Source of the DNA: Apostichopus japonicus | Lineage: Eukaryota; Echinodermata; Holothuroidea; Aspidochirotida; Stichopodidae | Length of the DNA stretch: 64,000 nucleotides | NCBI RefSeq assembly: GCF_037975245.1 | Contig: NC_092575.1 | Span: forward strand, 14,178,310-14,242,309 | Direction of reading: 5' to 3' | Shown here: positions 23,701-38,700 of the stretch, in pieces | Position numbering within the stretch: position 1 is the stretch's first letter | Layout: each line of letters starts with the position of its first letter | Position numbers and translations under genes: made by a program | Notes under the pieces: model-generated | Seen by the model: the letters and a program-made list of their open reading frames with translations, nothing else | What the model was told of the DNA's origin: nothing | Database searches by the model: none

Positions 23701-26700
23701 TGGGATTAGCAATTGTAATTTGGGATTCATATAATGTTAAAATGCAAATTAATTGAACTTTGACATATGGCATTGCATATGTACACTGAATCACATCAAA
23801 TTTAATTTTTACTCCGAAAGGAGCTTCAAATTGCACCAGAGATGCCCAAAAATGGCAGGTTTTCTGATTATCTAATTAAGCTGGTTTTGGGCTCTAGATG
23901 AGGAGACCTTATATTTCAGCCCTGAGTATGGCATATATGGCCACCAAAAAAACTATATTAAGATGATAACACTAATTAAATACCAAACTGTAACAAGTTA
24001 GTGTTACCTGTGTTTAAATGCTGTGAGGATTTTATGATAAACAAGACATATGAACTCCATAAAAGACATGCTGGAAATTTTATCAACCCTGATAATACCT
24101 GTCCTGTTGTTAAATAGACCAGTTGTTTATACTATGGATGCCTTTGACATACGCACTGTGTTTATTTGATTCCTTAGCTCACCCGCAGATAAAGTATGGG
24201 GGTTAGAAAGAGAATATAGGGCACAGTCCACAGGAAGGCCTTGCTTGTCAAGGGAACTGAAAAGAAAGGGTTCCTTGTGAAAAACTTGAACAGGTCTAAT
24301 AACAACATCAGCCTGAATGAATATCATGCATTTATTTTCCATTAATGGCCTATGGGTGAACCAACTTGACATGGCAAGCGCCCTAAAAAATTCCCTTAGA
24401 TGAGGTATACCTGGAAAATAACATGATTGATACCCTGGGGATAATATTATGTATCTAAAGCCAGCTGCTTTTTCAACTGTGCTAAAAAAGTAGGCATGTT
24501 TATGTAGTTCCAATTTCACTCCTTATTTGATAATAAACACGGCCTTTGTAAGTATCGGCATAATTTTCATTTTCGTAGGGTCTCGATCCCCCGAGGGAAG
24601 CATATAAATGCATAAAACTTGATAAGAATGAACAACATGTGAATGGCTATATATATTTGCACATCATGGCAGAAATGTTAACCTTGGCTGACACCTCCTC
24701 TTATGATATCTCTCATTAGACCCCATAAAACCAGCAGGCTATTGGTAAAAAAATTCTGAACTTTTGTGCTGAATTACTTCAGGTCAAAGCTTTTGAATTA
24801 ATGAGAGAGTCGCTTTATCATGGACAAGGGGGGGGGGGGGGGGACAAGAAAATCACCATTCAGTTCTCTTCTTTTCAAGAAAAAAAAAAAATTATTATAA
24901 TAATATTAAAAGAAAAAGGATTGAAAGAAAGAAAGAAAGCCAGAAAAAAAAGTGATTTTGGAAAATCCCAAGAAAACAGAATATGGTGGAGTGCAAACAT
25001 GCCCTTAGGGTACGTATGAAAAACATCTCATATTTTGACAACGGTAATTGGAGACAAATATTTGAGAATGATATTGTCACCTTAGGATGAAGTTTCCTTC
25101 CCTTTTCTGGGTCTTACCCAGTCTCCGGTTTTGTTTGGATCAAACAGGAGAAAAGGAAATTGACATGGCCAAACTTCCATGTAGGTAATTGTGTTTTGAT
25201 TAAAGTTTCGCTCCTCTGTCCCTGGCTCTCTCTCTTTTGTGTTTGTGAGAATCAAGGGCTCGTGTCAACAGCTTGGCACGTTCCCAGGTATATATATATG
25301 CACCCTGTTTGTAAACTTGCAAAGAGGGTTTAATAACACAGTACGTAGTACATGCTGGTCTTATTTGCAAAGGTCATCATTTCTGTCTGTATACATATTG
25401 CTCTTTAAACTTGTTGAACATGGCTTGAAAAAGTTGCTCCATTTACATTTGTTTGAAAAGTTAATATCTTCTCTGGGAGATCGAAACTCCAAATGATCTC
25501 ACGGTAAAGTTAAAAGAGGGCGGTAATTAATTGAGACGGTGATCAGTTTGTGTGTTTTGTGTGAGGATAAAGACAAGGTTTTCAAACAAATTACTCTATA
25601 CAGCTCCCTGGGTTCTCTTCCTCTCTGCAATTACCCCATCTTCATCCATACAGCTTGTTTCCCCCCCCCCCCCCAGCTTAACAACAACACGTCTTGAAAT
25701 TGCCTGTAGGTTTTATTCGTCCTATACGCATCATTCAGTTTTCATATAGCCTTTAAGAGTAACAATTATAGCGACTTTGGTGCCTCATAGACAGCTTAAC
25801 AGTTTACATTGAGTGTTAGCTCAGTGTAGCTGAGTCTAGCTCAGTGTAGCTCAGTCTAGGAGTGTTAGCTCAGTGGTTACCGCCGGTGCCTTTCTATCAT
25901 AAGGTCCTGAGTTCGAGGTCACTCCAAGATTAATGTATGTCGTCCAGTTACAGAGTTGTTGACAATTGACAATTCATAATCATGGACGTTAAATATGAAT
26001 CTAAGAGACTGACATCGGTCAGCTTGAGGCTTTGATAAGCCAATGATGGCTTCTTTGCGAGTTCCTGCTTGCAGGAGGATCTAAAATACATACAGTACAT
26101 ACAGTTAATACCCCTGGAGGGCTGCAGTGCCAAATCTCTATGCCCCTTGCACCAGATATAAACTGCATTTTCTCCAGATGCAGTTAAAACTCATGTATCA
26201 TAGTGAATGCAAATATGACAACAGGTGCAAATTAAAGACTGTCAGTGTTAAATTGTATATAGTGGCACAGGTCTAAATATGACTCCCCTTCTACTTAACC
26301 TAACCAAGCCTATCCGAAAGGAAATGTCAATTGCTCCCAATAGAGATTAGGATAATGTTTATGGCCTTGCCTGTGTGTAAGGTTAACTTCTCCTCGGCAT
26401 TGAGGGTTAACAAGGACTTCCTCTACGAATCCAAACCTTTTTGCAAGGGAAGATCTCTGGGTGTATCGTTAGATGCGAACTAAATTTACACGTACCACAC
26501 CGAATGGTGATGCCAGTGGGTACAGTATGTAGACCCTACTCAGGATTTTGTTAATATGCAGCGTGCGTGAGGCTTCATGTCAAAATTAATGAAACGTGAA
26601 AGCATTAAACATTCAGGCTTGAAGAGAGGGTGGAAGTCAGGGAGATACAACCGCATGGCACAAGGCCGGTTATGGGAACCTAGGATAAAGATGATGTCCA

Positions 26701-29700
26701 TAATTATTTATTCTCATACTGATAATGTATTTAGAAAAGACTTCAAGTGGGGGGTGGGGGGTTGGAGGGGATATCCTCAGGGGCCTACCGTACCTGTCTC
26801 TCGAGACGCCACTGGAAACAGAGGTAATTATTAAAACTTACCTGGATCTCAATGACAGTGTTGCAACTTGAAGAATCATACATGTGGAACTTTTAAATTT
26901 GTAACCTATATACATTCTCTAACACAATCGTTGCTTCCTGTACCTATACTGTAGTTAAAGCTGTAATTTAGAAGAAGCAGGGAGTCAATACAAACCAGTA
27001 ACCAGGATGTCACTGGATGTACACCTAGATCATCTGCACAAATACTTGTATATTTAACCAAAAGTTGGAATCCTCTCTATATATAGGAAAAACCAGCTAA
27101 CTATTCCACCATCCTGTATGGCTAAGTGTACTGTAGATTAAAATTACTTAATATTGTTGACAAACCCATGCACCAATAAACTGAACTCCACATAACAGTA
27201 CATGTCACTTATATTGCTGTGTAAGAACCAACTCCCTATACCTTGGAATCCACTGCCAACTACAGTCACTTGATACCGTATGTTTCAGCATGTTGGAATT
27301 TCATGTAAACCCAAATGTTTGGTAATTGGGGTCAACCACAGCTCTATACTGCTCTAGTGTGGCCCGCCCTCAATGAGCAGTTCATTTTCACGTTTTAGTT
27401 TCGGATTTAGGAAATATGCCAGGAAATTTAAACCACTTGCATTTGTAGCAAGACCTCTGACTATAATAGCAGCCTGCTACTTCAGCTCACAGTAACGAGA
27501 TTTGACAGTCCATTGGTCGAAAAACAGATGAAAAATTTCCTCTCGTTAGAATCAAATTTTTAGCTTGGAGATATATTCGCGGACATTATTACTTCGGTAA
27601 TATTTAATCCAGTTCACTTTATTACAGTTTACAATGAAAAGAACAGCTGTGATATCTGAGTTCCCAAGAGAGGAAATTTGCAATTTATCAAATATATATA
27701 TATATCCATCAGGCATGGAGAAAAACAAGTCCAAAAGTGATTTCATTTTATTTTTTTACGGAAAAATACTATTCTCTACATCTGGTTTCCACGTCAGAAT
27801 TTATTTTGACAAGTTTTCTGCCCTTTAGCAGGGTTATGTCCAGTCACTGTTATCAAAGCCTGTACTTATTACCAGGTGTCAAACATATCATAATTTGGGC
27901 AAAAGTTATTCAAAAATACTGATGGCTTTGATGGGATTATGTCAGACTATTATCTATTCTGTTTGACTGCTGCCAGATATTAGGTCAGTGAATTGTAACA
28001 TATGGCTTTGATAGTTGCTGAATTTTATTTGTTGTAAGAAAACAGAAAAAAACAAAGTTTTATTACAGTAAAGATCTGCTTACAGTCTGTGTTAATCAAT
28101 GGTCATTTGAATGCATTAGATATACATGTCCCAGTACTGTTGAAAAGAAGTGACGAAATTAGTTTATGACCTTTGTTTCATCATCCTCTAGTCAATCATT
28201 TATCGTTAATTAATCAATTTAAGCTCTTCAATTGTTTGCACCAAAGAGGTACTTTGTTTATTAAGTAAACCATATAAACTGGACTTAATACAGAATGTTT
28301 AAGCACAGTACTGTATGGCTGTAACAGGACTTGCAAAATGTATAAGCACAGTACTGCATAGCTATAATTACACCTACAACTTTAGAACACAGAGGGAATA
28401 AGTTAACTGTGTTGTTCAAAGTTTGTGTAGTAGTTTTGGAGAGCAGATACGAACTTTTGCCTCTGCTTCTATCTATACATCTTTGCACTCAATGGGATAG
28501 CAGTTTTCATGTTTTTGCATAAAGAGCATTTTGCTATGTGATGATATATGTGAGATAGATTATATTCCTTGCAGGCTGACACCTGGCTTGCAAATTTAAC
28601 ATTTAACAATTTCTGCAGTTAACAATAACAATAAAATATACAATAATATACAACATATACAATACAATACAAATAAACAATAACAATAACACAATAACAA
28701 TAACATTTAACAATTTAACATTTAACATTAACATATATATGTCATTTATAGGACAAATATTTCACTATATAATTACTGCAATGTGTTAATTGACCGTAAC
28801 CTTGGAAGTAATTAATTACCATATATACTTCTGTAGTAAATTGTGCCCAGTTTCTTTTGAAATATATAATAAAATATCATGACAAAATTTGTAACAGAAA
28901 TTTACCTGTGAACTGCCGATTGTTAGTACCTATCAAAAATGAAGTTACGCTCTTTGTATTACAATCCCAATTTTGATTCAGATCAGCAGTTAAAGTGATC
29001 CCGAAAAGTGAAGAAACATAAGATAAGATGTTCACCGTAACACCTGTGTTGTTCATGGTTGAAATATGTCATTTAACGACTGAAAATGACAGTGATAGTT
29101 GTTGAGACTAGCGGAAAAGGGTAAAGTTTGAAAACAGTTTTGAAAAAACGGTTCACAAGAGCTAGACCATACCTAGATAACGTGAGTTCGTAGTACTGAA
29201 TACACAACACTAAACAGTGACTGTGTCCCCCCACCCACCCCCCCCCCCCCGTCCAGTGTAACACATGCATACTACTGAAATTTTAATTTTAAGATTCCAA
29301 ATATTGAATTGGAATTTGGAACCCACTCGACATGTAGTTGTAGTCCATCAGCCCTTGCGGGCTTCTCCCACATTCGTGGTCACTTACAGCGTCGTAAAAA
29401 TAACCACCTAGTCGCTTGTGTTAAAAGTGATACCGGTCATTTTCTTTTCAAAGTTTATTCTTCCTCTACGTTAGGTTTTATCATTGAAAAACTATTTTCG
29501 TATCATAAGACTTTGGAAGTGAGATTATTGCTGGCACATTGAATATATATATGTTAAGTCAGTGTTCCTTGGATCATCATCAGCTCCATCGAACATCAGT
29601 TAAAACTTGTACTGTACGTATAGCATCGTAAAAATAACTGCCTAGTAGGTTGTATTAATAGTGATACCGGTCGTTTTCTTCTCGAAGTTAGTTCTTCCTC

Positions 29701-32700
29701 TACGTTAGGTTTGATCACCGTAAAAACTATTTTCGTGATCATAGGACTTTGGAATTGAGATTATTGCTGGCACATGGAATATATATTTTAAATCAGTGTT
29801 CCTTTGTTCAGCTCCATCGAACATCAGTTAGAACATGCACTAACTGTTACTCTACTAGTACTGCTGGTAGTAGCCTAGGTCTTAGCATAATATTGTGGTG
29901 AGCTGAAGTTTTGAATATGCAGAGCTTGGTACTACTTCTACGTCTTCAGGGGGGTTCACTATTGACCAATTGCTGGACACCCTCTCTACTCTGTATAATA
30001 TAGCATTGTACCAATGTTAATGTACAAGTAACGTTATTGTGAACAATTACTGAGATTCCTTATTCTTCTGGTTAATACAAAGTCCGCTCATGTGTTAATA
30101 GAACCGTTAGGTATATATACACGTAATTATGGTGTGTAATTAAGTGTAATTAATTGTAATTAACGTAATTAAGTGTATACATTAAATATTTTAAGTCTTT
30201 AGTTTCACGTAGTATTGTGAGTTAGTATCACTGCGCTGTATAGAAGGCACGCTAGCGTGATGCATCCCAGCCATTACTCGTTAGCGTGGGGTTCAGACTC
30301 AACTGAGAGACATGAGCAGAAGTCGAAGATAAAGTATAGCGTTTTGGTAAAACGAATAATAAATTGAAGATAAGATGATTGGTTCTGTGTACTCGAACAT
30401 TGAATACTAGGCCGCTGTCATCCGATACTCTGGAAACGATATTTAAATGATCTCGTTGGGTTGAAGCTGTTTTTTTCCTCCCTTTATAAATAAACCGAAG
30501 ACAGGAACCCTGATCTTGATTGTCACCTTATTTGTTGTCACCGATCTTAACCGACAGACTTATCCACCTCATCCCCTTCCCTCTTGGGCGCGTCCCAACA
30601 ATATTAGTAGTTCTTAGACTGTTTGGCTATTAGGGCAGCTAGTCATGCAGAGAAATTACGCAGATGATGGAAGGTCTGTGATACCAAGTTTAGTATTATG
30701 TGTGACCATATGGGCTAAGTTTTGCATACTTTTTACTGTTGTCACTAGTCTGCTAGTCGTATCGACGATCAGCTGTTCTTTGAACAACTTGGAGAGGCTC
30801 GTTGGTACTGAATATGCATAATGACAGTGCGTTCTCTCATTGGCTTATTTAAATAAAGAGGCACGTTGTAACAGAGTACATGATTGAAATCTGTCTCCAG
30901 GGAATAAATGTCTTGATACACTTTTGATCATGAATTCTTAATTAACGAAACGTTTTTGGCAAAGTTAGCTTGGTTATAAAAAAACCTAATTTTTCATAGT
31001 TCGTCAGATTAAAGCAGCTTAGTTCCATTTCTTGAAAATGAACAGGTTTATGTATTTTCATGTTTCAAAAACATGGAATTTACTTTAATTTGTCAGTATT
31101 AAAAGAAACACTGGTAATTTTATGGACATCAACATTATATATATGGATAAATGGTATAGCTCAAGAATGAATATTTGCATAATTTGCAGAAAGGCAAACC
31201 TTTTCTTCATTGCATAGCTGTGAAATCACTCTTATATACAGCTGTACATATTTGAAGTATACATTACAATATCACTAGATGTAAAGAGTCCAAAGTGCTT
31301 TCTTTTACCAGGGATAGTGTGATAGTTCGAGGTGGATATATACAATAATATCACAAAGAGTTATTTAAGCAATCAAAATTTAAGAACTGCATCATATTTT
31401 TGATTGGCAGTTTTTTTATCAAGATGATATAGCCCTTAGATTGCACATTGTTTGTTTTTCTTCTCATATCATGAGCGTTTAATTTCACACCATGAACAAA
31501 GGCTAGCAAGAGAAAATGCTTTGATCTTAGGGCTTAAAAATTACCAAGGTCACCGGTAGCTTATCTTACAACAGAGTGAATACCCACTGTCCATGTATTC
31601 ATAGCAAAACGCAGCATCAATGCATGTTGTGAATCATTTTTCTTATTCCGAACAACTAAAACCAGACAATTGGAATATTACAGCCATGGCAGCCTTGCAA
31701 AAGTTCAGTGTACTTCTTCATATTTAGCATAAATATCATGGGAAAAAATATCATTCTATATAATTATGATATATATCTGAAATCACTGCACAATGTTGAA
31801 AGTATGATTTTTTTTTATTTTATATTTTTTTTGTATTTTGATGACTGGTACAGTAGCTGAGTATCACTATACAAATATGAAGTAATTTCTAATGTATAGT
31901 TCTAACAGACAACGTAGGGAGAGCCCGTCTTTGTCTGGTAAATGTAAGCTGCTTACGATGTATAGTATCGAGGTGGATTGGCAGGGATACCAAACCTGCA
32001 TTATTACTCTTGTCAGCAAAAGTCTTACTTCAAAGGGAATTAATCTCTTTATCTCTTATTCTTCTCACTTTTAAGCACAACCCTGGTTTTACAGAATCTT
32101 AAAAACAGCATCATCTCTAAGCTCCACACCATGCATGGATCGTCTAGATAAGTTGCCTGATCAATTATAGAAACCAGTGACGAAACGTAAACATGAGTAC
32201 CTTTGTGCGGGCAAATCAATGAGGTCTAATTAACCTGTCTACCCCTACAACCCATTAATTAGTGAAATATATATATCAACCTACTGTTGGGATTGATTTG
32301 TTTCTTTTTGTCTGCAAGAAACGGAAATAGGAAATTGGAAGGTCGATATGCCGGCTTAAAAATGGATTTATTTCAATCATGAAGATTACAATACATATGA
32401 ACAAACCAAAACAAAAGAAAAACAACTCCACAAACAAGAACGATAAAAGGAAATGTTTAGCATCGTGGCTAGTAAATTGGCATTCAGGAAGTGATCCTGG
32501 CAACCCTTGATTGATTGATTTCACGGGATTAAATCTGTCATTAAACTGCAAGGTTATCGCTGGTTTATCGTTGGTTTAGCATTTAACTGATATGATATGG
32601 ATCTAATCTCAAGGACAGGAGGAAATTCACAAGTTTTTTAGAATGTAACAAGGAAAGATAGGAGCAACAAGAATTTTCAACACATAGGTGCCTTATTTTT

Positions 32701-35700
32701 TTGTTGCATATTTTCCTTTCTTTTATTTTGCAGTTGATTAAAAGCAGTTTTTTATTTAAAAAAGAAGATATTATTTCCTCATACACATTTTTTCTTCCTT
32801 CCTCCTTCCTTTCGGTGTCAAATAATGCAACCAAACAGAATTGCAAATGAATATATTTTTCTCAATTGCTTTGTCAGTTTAGTCAACTATAAATAGCATG
32901 GAACCCAAAATTTGAACGCAGCTTTTAGTGTAGATCGAAACCAAGGTATAACCCTTTGACGTCAAAATTTCAACTCTGACGTCATACTGCGGTTTCTAAT
33001 GGTTTATATATTTTATGAGGGATTAGAGGCACATACTTGTCTTGTCATACTGTGGTTTGTAATGGTTTAAATATATTTTATGAGGGATTAGGGGATTAGG
33101 TGCACATACTTGTCTTTGTCATTGTGGTGGAATATTGTTAAGACTTTACCTCTATGTCACCTGCTAATATCAGCAAAAACATAAAATGAGTGATAACTGT
33201 AAAGACAGCCTGGGTCAACTGGCCATCTGGAACCATTCTTGCTTGGAAATTTTACTACCGCCAGTCCATCCATCCCTAAATCCTCCCACACCCAAAATTG
33301 AATGCTTTAGGGTAAATTGTTGAAAGAGTCCAACCGATAAAAATTTAGCGGACAGTTTTGTAACATTTGTCCAGGGCCATGATATGTGGGATGATAAGAG
33401 TATAATCTAGCTGTTACAGTTCCAATCTCTTATCTGTGATTTGGGTCAAGGTTTCACTGACAAGAGATAATCTCTATTATTTTCTGTAGTTTGAAGCAAG
33501 GTGAAAGGGAAATTGAACAAAATGAAATAATGAAATCAATATGCCAGTTTTGCAAAAATGGGAGTAACTATGAGCAAGATGGTTGGACTAATATTGTGAT
33601 GGTAGAAAAATTTGACAGATGCTTTCTACTTCATAGCTTTAACACAACCATCCTATAAACTGGTTCATTCACAGTCCCTCCCTTGAACCCCGAAAGATGA
33701 TAGATATTTGTCAGCTGTAAAGATGTGGTATTTTGATGGAATGGATTTATAGCTGGGATGATCCTTTAGAGGTAGAGAGAGATCAATGCTGCTTTGCTAC
33801 TGAAAACATGAAGCTGCTTAATAGTACAGCTGTGTTTATCAGAGTAACATCCAGCTTTTTGTAAGCATTGTCTCATTTGAGGTCCAGACATATACCACAC
33901 TGGGAAGTAGGCCAAATAACTTGGGGCAATTGGGGGTTGTAGAGTGGGGTGATCTAGTTCAGTTCCTAACCACATCGCTTGAAGTTTTAGCATCTGCTCT
34001 CGATCAAGAAGACATGCATGTTTCTCTTTTATTGTATAAACAGTTGCATGGTATCCTCCAGAACTTTATATAGCCATTAATACCTAGGTAGAAATTTAGG
34101 AGTCCGAGTTTGTGGTCGGAATGTAGAATTTGTAGCAGGGTGGAGGGGGCCTATAATGTGTGGATATTTTCCTGGCAACATTTTATATGGAGTTATCTTT
34201 TTTCAGCTCTACATTGGTTTATATCAAACAGTGCATATACCCTCAAGCCCTATTCCAAACCCTTTCTCACATTAGCCCCAACCCTAGCTTCTTTCTGCTT
34301 CATTCCCCCATCCCACAAAACTTACATTGAACACAATAACAATTCACACCATAATAATGTAAGCAACCAACATGATGAAATTCTTCAATCCTGGCATTGT
34401 CTTTTTTTTACCAACAAAAATGTTCACAGGTAAAAAACATACTGACTGTAGGACTACATTAGTACTGTTTATAGTTTTATGAGAACATTTTATATAATGT
34501 TATGAAGAATATGGAGGATCGGTGGGGGGGGGGGGGGCTATGCTTGCACCCCTGGTTGGCTCGGACAAGAGCACATTTAACAGTAAATGAAAACAAGAAG
34601 CATCAACAACATTGAAAGAAAAAAAACCCAATTACCATAGATCAGCTGGATACCATGCAACCATGGTTTCATGTTGTAACATATTGATCAATCACACTGC
34701 AAGCTGGTATCCGCTCATATATTCTCTTTATGGTTATTCGAATCCAAAGTCGTCACTCATTGCAGATTCTTTCCTTTCGAAAGATATGAGATAAACAATC
34801 TTCCAGAACTATAGGGAGGGACATCATGGGACCTTTAGTTATATCTCTCAGTAAGACACTAAGCCTCTGATCCTGAAGAAAATCGAAAGGTGGAAAAACG
34901 GGGCAGGTCTTGACCCGCCTAAATTGTTGAAATCTAAACAATATAAATGCAGTTGATAGAGTGGCACAGCAGTGTGATTACATTTGATTACAAAAGATAT
35001 TTCTGGATGGAACTGAACTGAGGAAGGAATTTTGTTTGCCTCAAATTGCATATTATTCTGTCTTCACATATCATATCACTCTGAGGATGTAGATATTCCC
35101 CATTTACGGTACAAATTTATTGTAACTGCATGTACACATGTGTTTATGCAACATGAAGGCGATATTATACATAAAGTCGCATCCAATTTTGGATACTAAA
35201 TTTTGCTAACAGCCTTGTATTTAAAGTAATTACCTGGTTGTTCTGATACTCTAAATTATGGAAATACTGCCTGGGAAATTTTAGACAATTAAAGGTAGTA
35301 TGTATAGGTACCCAAATTATAGCACACTATAATTGCTAGAAGTTTTCAAAAAGTACTTTCCTGGGGGTCTTTGTTCTCCAAATTGTTCCCAGACATTCTA
35401 CATGAACACACAAGATGACTGAATGTCAACAATTCTGCCAAGGTGGTAATAAAAAAAAAGTTTAAGAATTTTGACCAAATGTGACCATATTTGAATATCT
35501 GGCATACTTGGGACCAATACAGAAAATTTGAGACAATTAAGGGAAAAGTGTAAAGGAAATTAATGGCTAGAAGGAGATTTGAACCATTGACCTCTTAACC
35601 CTAAAATATTCTCAGCCTCGGGCCTGTGGTCAGGAATTGTGAGTTTGAGGGGCACCAAAACCTGTATAGCAGGACACCAACAAATTAAGGAGGGGCACAA

Positions 35701-38700
35701 TAATCATGTCCTGTAACTTGTGAAGTTTTGCACAAGTAATGGGGGCATAGATGGCAGTCACAGTAGTCTGAACGGCTCACATGCCCAGGGCTACAGACAT
35801 ACTAATTGAGGAGTGTTAATTAAGACAATATCTCATTGAGAAATACTACCTTGAGGGCCATAGTAGTAAAATGCTTGCTCAAGTTGGCGCACGAGTGACC
35901 ATTAATTAGACTTCTAGCATATGAGGGAGTACTACTGGACTACCCTTTAAAGGGCATCAAGGGGATCCAAATTTTAACAAGTTAAAATTTTCTAAAAGGA
36001 ATTTGAGATCTCTTTCAGGATGTTCAATAGACTAAAACTTATTTTCCTGCGAGAGTTAATTCTGACCCAATAATAGATTGAGTGAATTATAGTCAATCTT
36101 TTGAATGCAGTTTGATAAACTCTCATATCGATAGAGGTCATCGTTAATTTAAATTTGAAGAAAATTAACTTTACTTCCCTCATTTACCTGTCTCCTCACA
36201 ACCTCAGTACTCCTGCTACACCATGCATGCTTGGATAGATAAATATTTATTCAGCCAATCATATAAAAATACAATGGAAGTTGGTTGATATTACAAGAGC
36301 TCAAAACATTAAAAGTTGTAAACAACATATAAGACGTAAAATAATATACATAGATATGAAAACGTTCCTACAAAATGTACAAAAATATGAAAATGTACTC
36401 ACCATATAAAGATGAACAAAAATATAAAATGTACCTACAAAATATTAAAGCTTACAAAAATATATAAATGCCCTCATATCCAAATATAAAGTCTACAAAG
36501 TATGTAATTGTACATGCAATATTAAAATATTGGAGTATAAAATTATTTAACGGTTTTGGTGCGCATTGAAAATCTTTGCAGCAAAAGGATAGAAACTGTC
36601 AGTAAATCTTTTAGAACCCTTAAAAGTACGCATTCTTTTGCCTGAAGGCAGTAACTTGAAATAATCAGTTGCTGGGTGGTAATCATCATTGCTTAAAAGC
36701 AATATATTGCATGGTAACTTGTTTTTATCATAGTTTGTTACATACCTTTAATTCATTCACATTTAGCAGCTCAAGCAATATCACAGGTTGGAGTAAAATG
36801 TGAACTTATTTAAACTCTTAAGTGGGACAAGTCAGTCTCGAATATCTATACCTACATGTCTTAATTCCTTTACCGCTGTTCACCTTACGATTCCTTACAA
36901 ATTCTCGAAATACGAAACCCGATCTACAATAGGTGTAGTTTTTGAGCTTATCTGTTGATTCCCACTCACAAAAGTCGATTCGGGATACTATACCGCCCGT
37001 CGGCTGTTTTTCCGATTTCAAAAGCTTTTTCAAGATATTTATATATCCGAGTAAAGAAAGCAACCCACCCGAAAAACAGAAATCAGTTTTGTTTTCGTAA
37101 AGGGATTATTTATACATCTGCCCTCTCAAGGTCAAAGTTTTTGATCTCAACCGACTTTAAATTTGCTTTTGGTGGTAGCTTCCTAGTATCATGTATGTAC
37201 AGTATAATACTGAAGCTGCATTGCATTCATGCATGTGTTCGGTTCTCTTACATCTCTATTTATATATAGTCATAAAGGTTTTCAAAATTTGGTAAACAAA
37301 ATAGTATTTTTATGCCTGCCTGGCTAAAGTATGAATTCATATGAAAGGGTTCAATGACCAATTTTTTGGAACAAATCCAAAAGTTTAAAGGAAAAAGTAA
37401 GAGAAAAAAGGAAACAATTCAGCAAACGAAAGAGGAAATGAGACATTTTTCGGGGATTTTGTCGACCTAACAATATGTTACATATCAACATGTAAACTTT
37501 CTGGACAAAGCAAAAGACCCTTTGAAAGAATTAATCGTTTAGAGGAAATTTTTTATGTTAAACGATGTAGAAGGAACACATAATGCATATATCACAGTGA
37601 TATTTGTTTCCAGCCCCTACATGCAGTGGCGGAGCGTCCATACAGTCAGGGGGGGGGGCGGATGCCCCCCTGACGGACTTAAATGGACTGCTGGCGCCCT
37701 TTTCAGCTTTTTACCACTTTTGACTTATTCGCAATTATTTACTTTTTTTATTGCGCTCTCGTCTACCTATTGACATTTGTCACATTTTGTTGGCGATGAC
37801 AGCTATTTATTCTTTGTTTATCTGCAAATTAGCAAGGCCAGGAAAGGGTCATTTCCGGCGATCTAGGAGTATCTTTACACAAAAAAATTCTGTACGCTCC
37901 GCGCCAACCTGTGGTGACGCTCCGCTTAGATAGTGTCGAAAGCGCCCCTACAGACCATTCTCGCCCCCCTTGACCAATACCCCTAGCTCCGCCACTGCCT
38001 ACATGGCATTATTGGGATATATATTGATTATTTGAAAACGTCAAAACTTTGTTATATTTTTCACTTCATACTTTCAACCATGGATTAGATAGGGTTCCTT
38101 CTTTTCCTAAGTACTGTAAGGGGGTGAGCATTTATTAATATACCAATGACATAAATTTCATTTTTATTCAGTCTGAGATACATGATGGCATCCAAATTTT
38201 GATGTAGAATATTCTAATTAGATTTTGAAGAAAAGCATAGAGAAAAAAAAAGTGTGCTTCTATGACATCACACCTGTTTGCTTCAAGTTTCACTTCTGCT
38301 GCAAAACATGTCAACTTTGAATGTGGTTATCTCGAAAACGGTATACATCTATTAGCTGGGACTCAATTAATGCAAATTTTGACAGGATGCTTAGGATGAA
38401 TATTTTCATCTGTGAAATTTAAATTTATTTCTGGACAAACCTTTTACTATAAGCGCTACTAATATAAAATAATATAGTATTTAATTAGTGATTTTGGGAT
38501 GCCATGTTTTGGACTAACCCAAAAACTGTTAATATACAGCCAACCCCAAACCAAGCGTGTATGGTAAATAACAGACACGTATGGTTTCCTGCACTCAAAG
38601 AAATACACACAAACTGTACTGTACATGTATATGTGCATATTATCTTGAATAAAACTTTTTTGACCCAATTCCATTTTCCCCTATTTCTGGTACCATACCG

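Noticed and set aside
24127-24519. 130-codon open frame on the minus strand in intron 3
   Set aside because: No family resemblance and no neighbouring exon-like sequence; a frame of this length can occur by chance in 64 kb.
30836-30860. Alternative promoter (ATTGG and TTTAAATAAAG)
   Set aside because: A CCAAT-like and a TATA-like word lie close together, but no following exon could be recognised and such words are common here.
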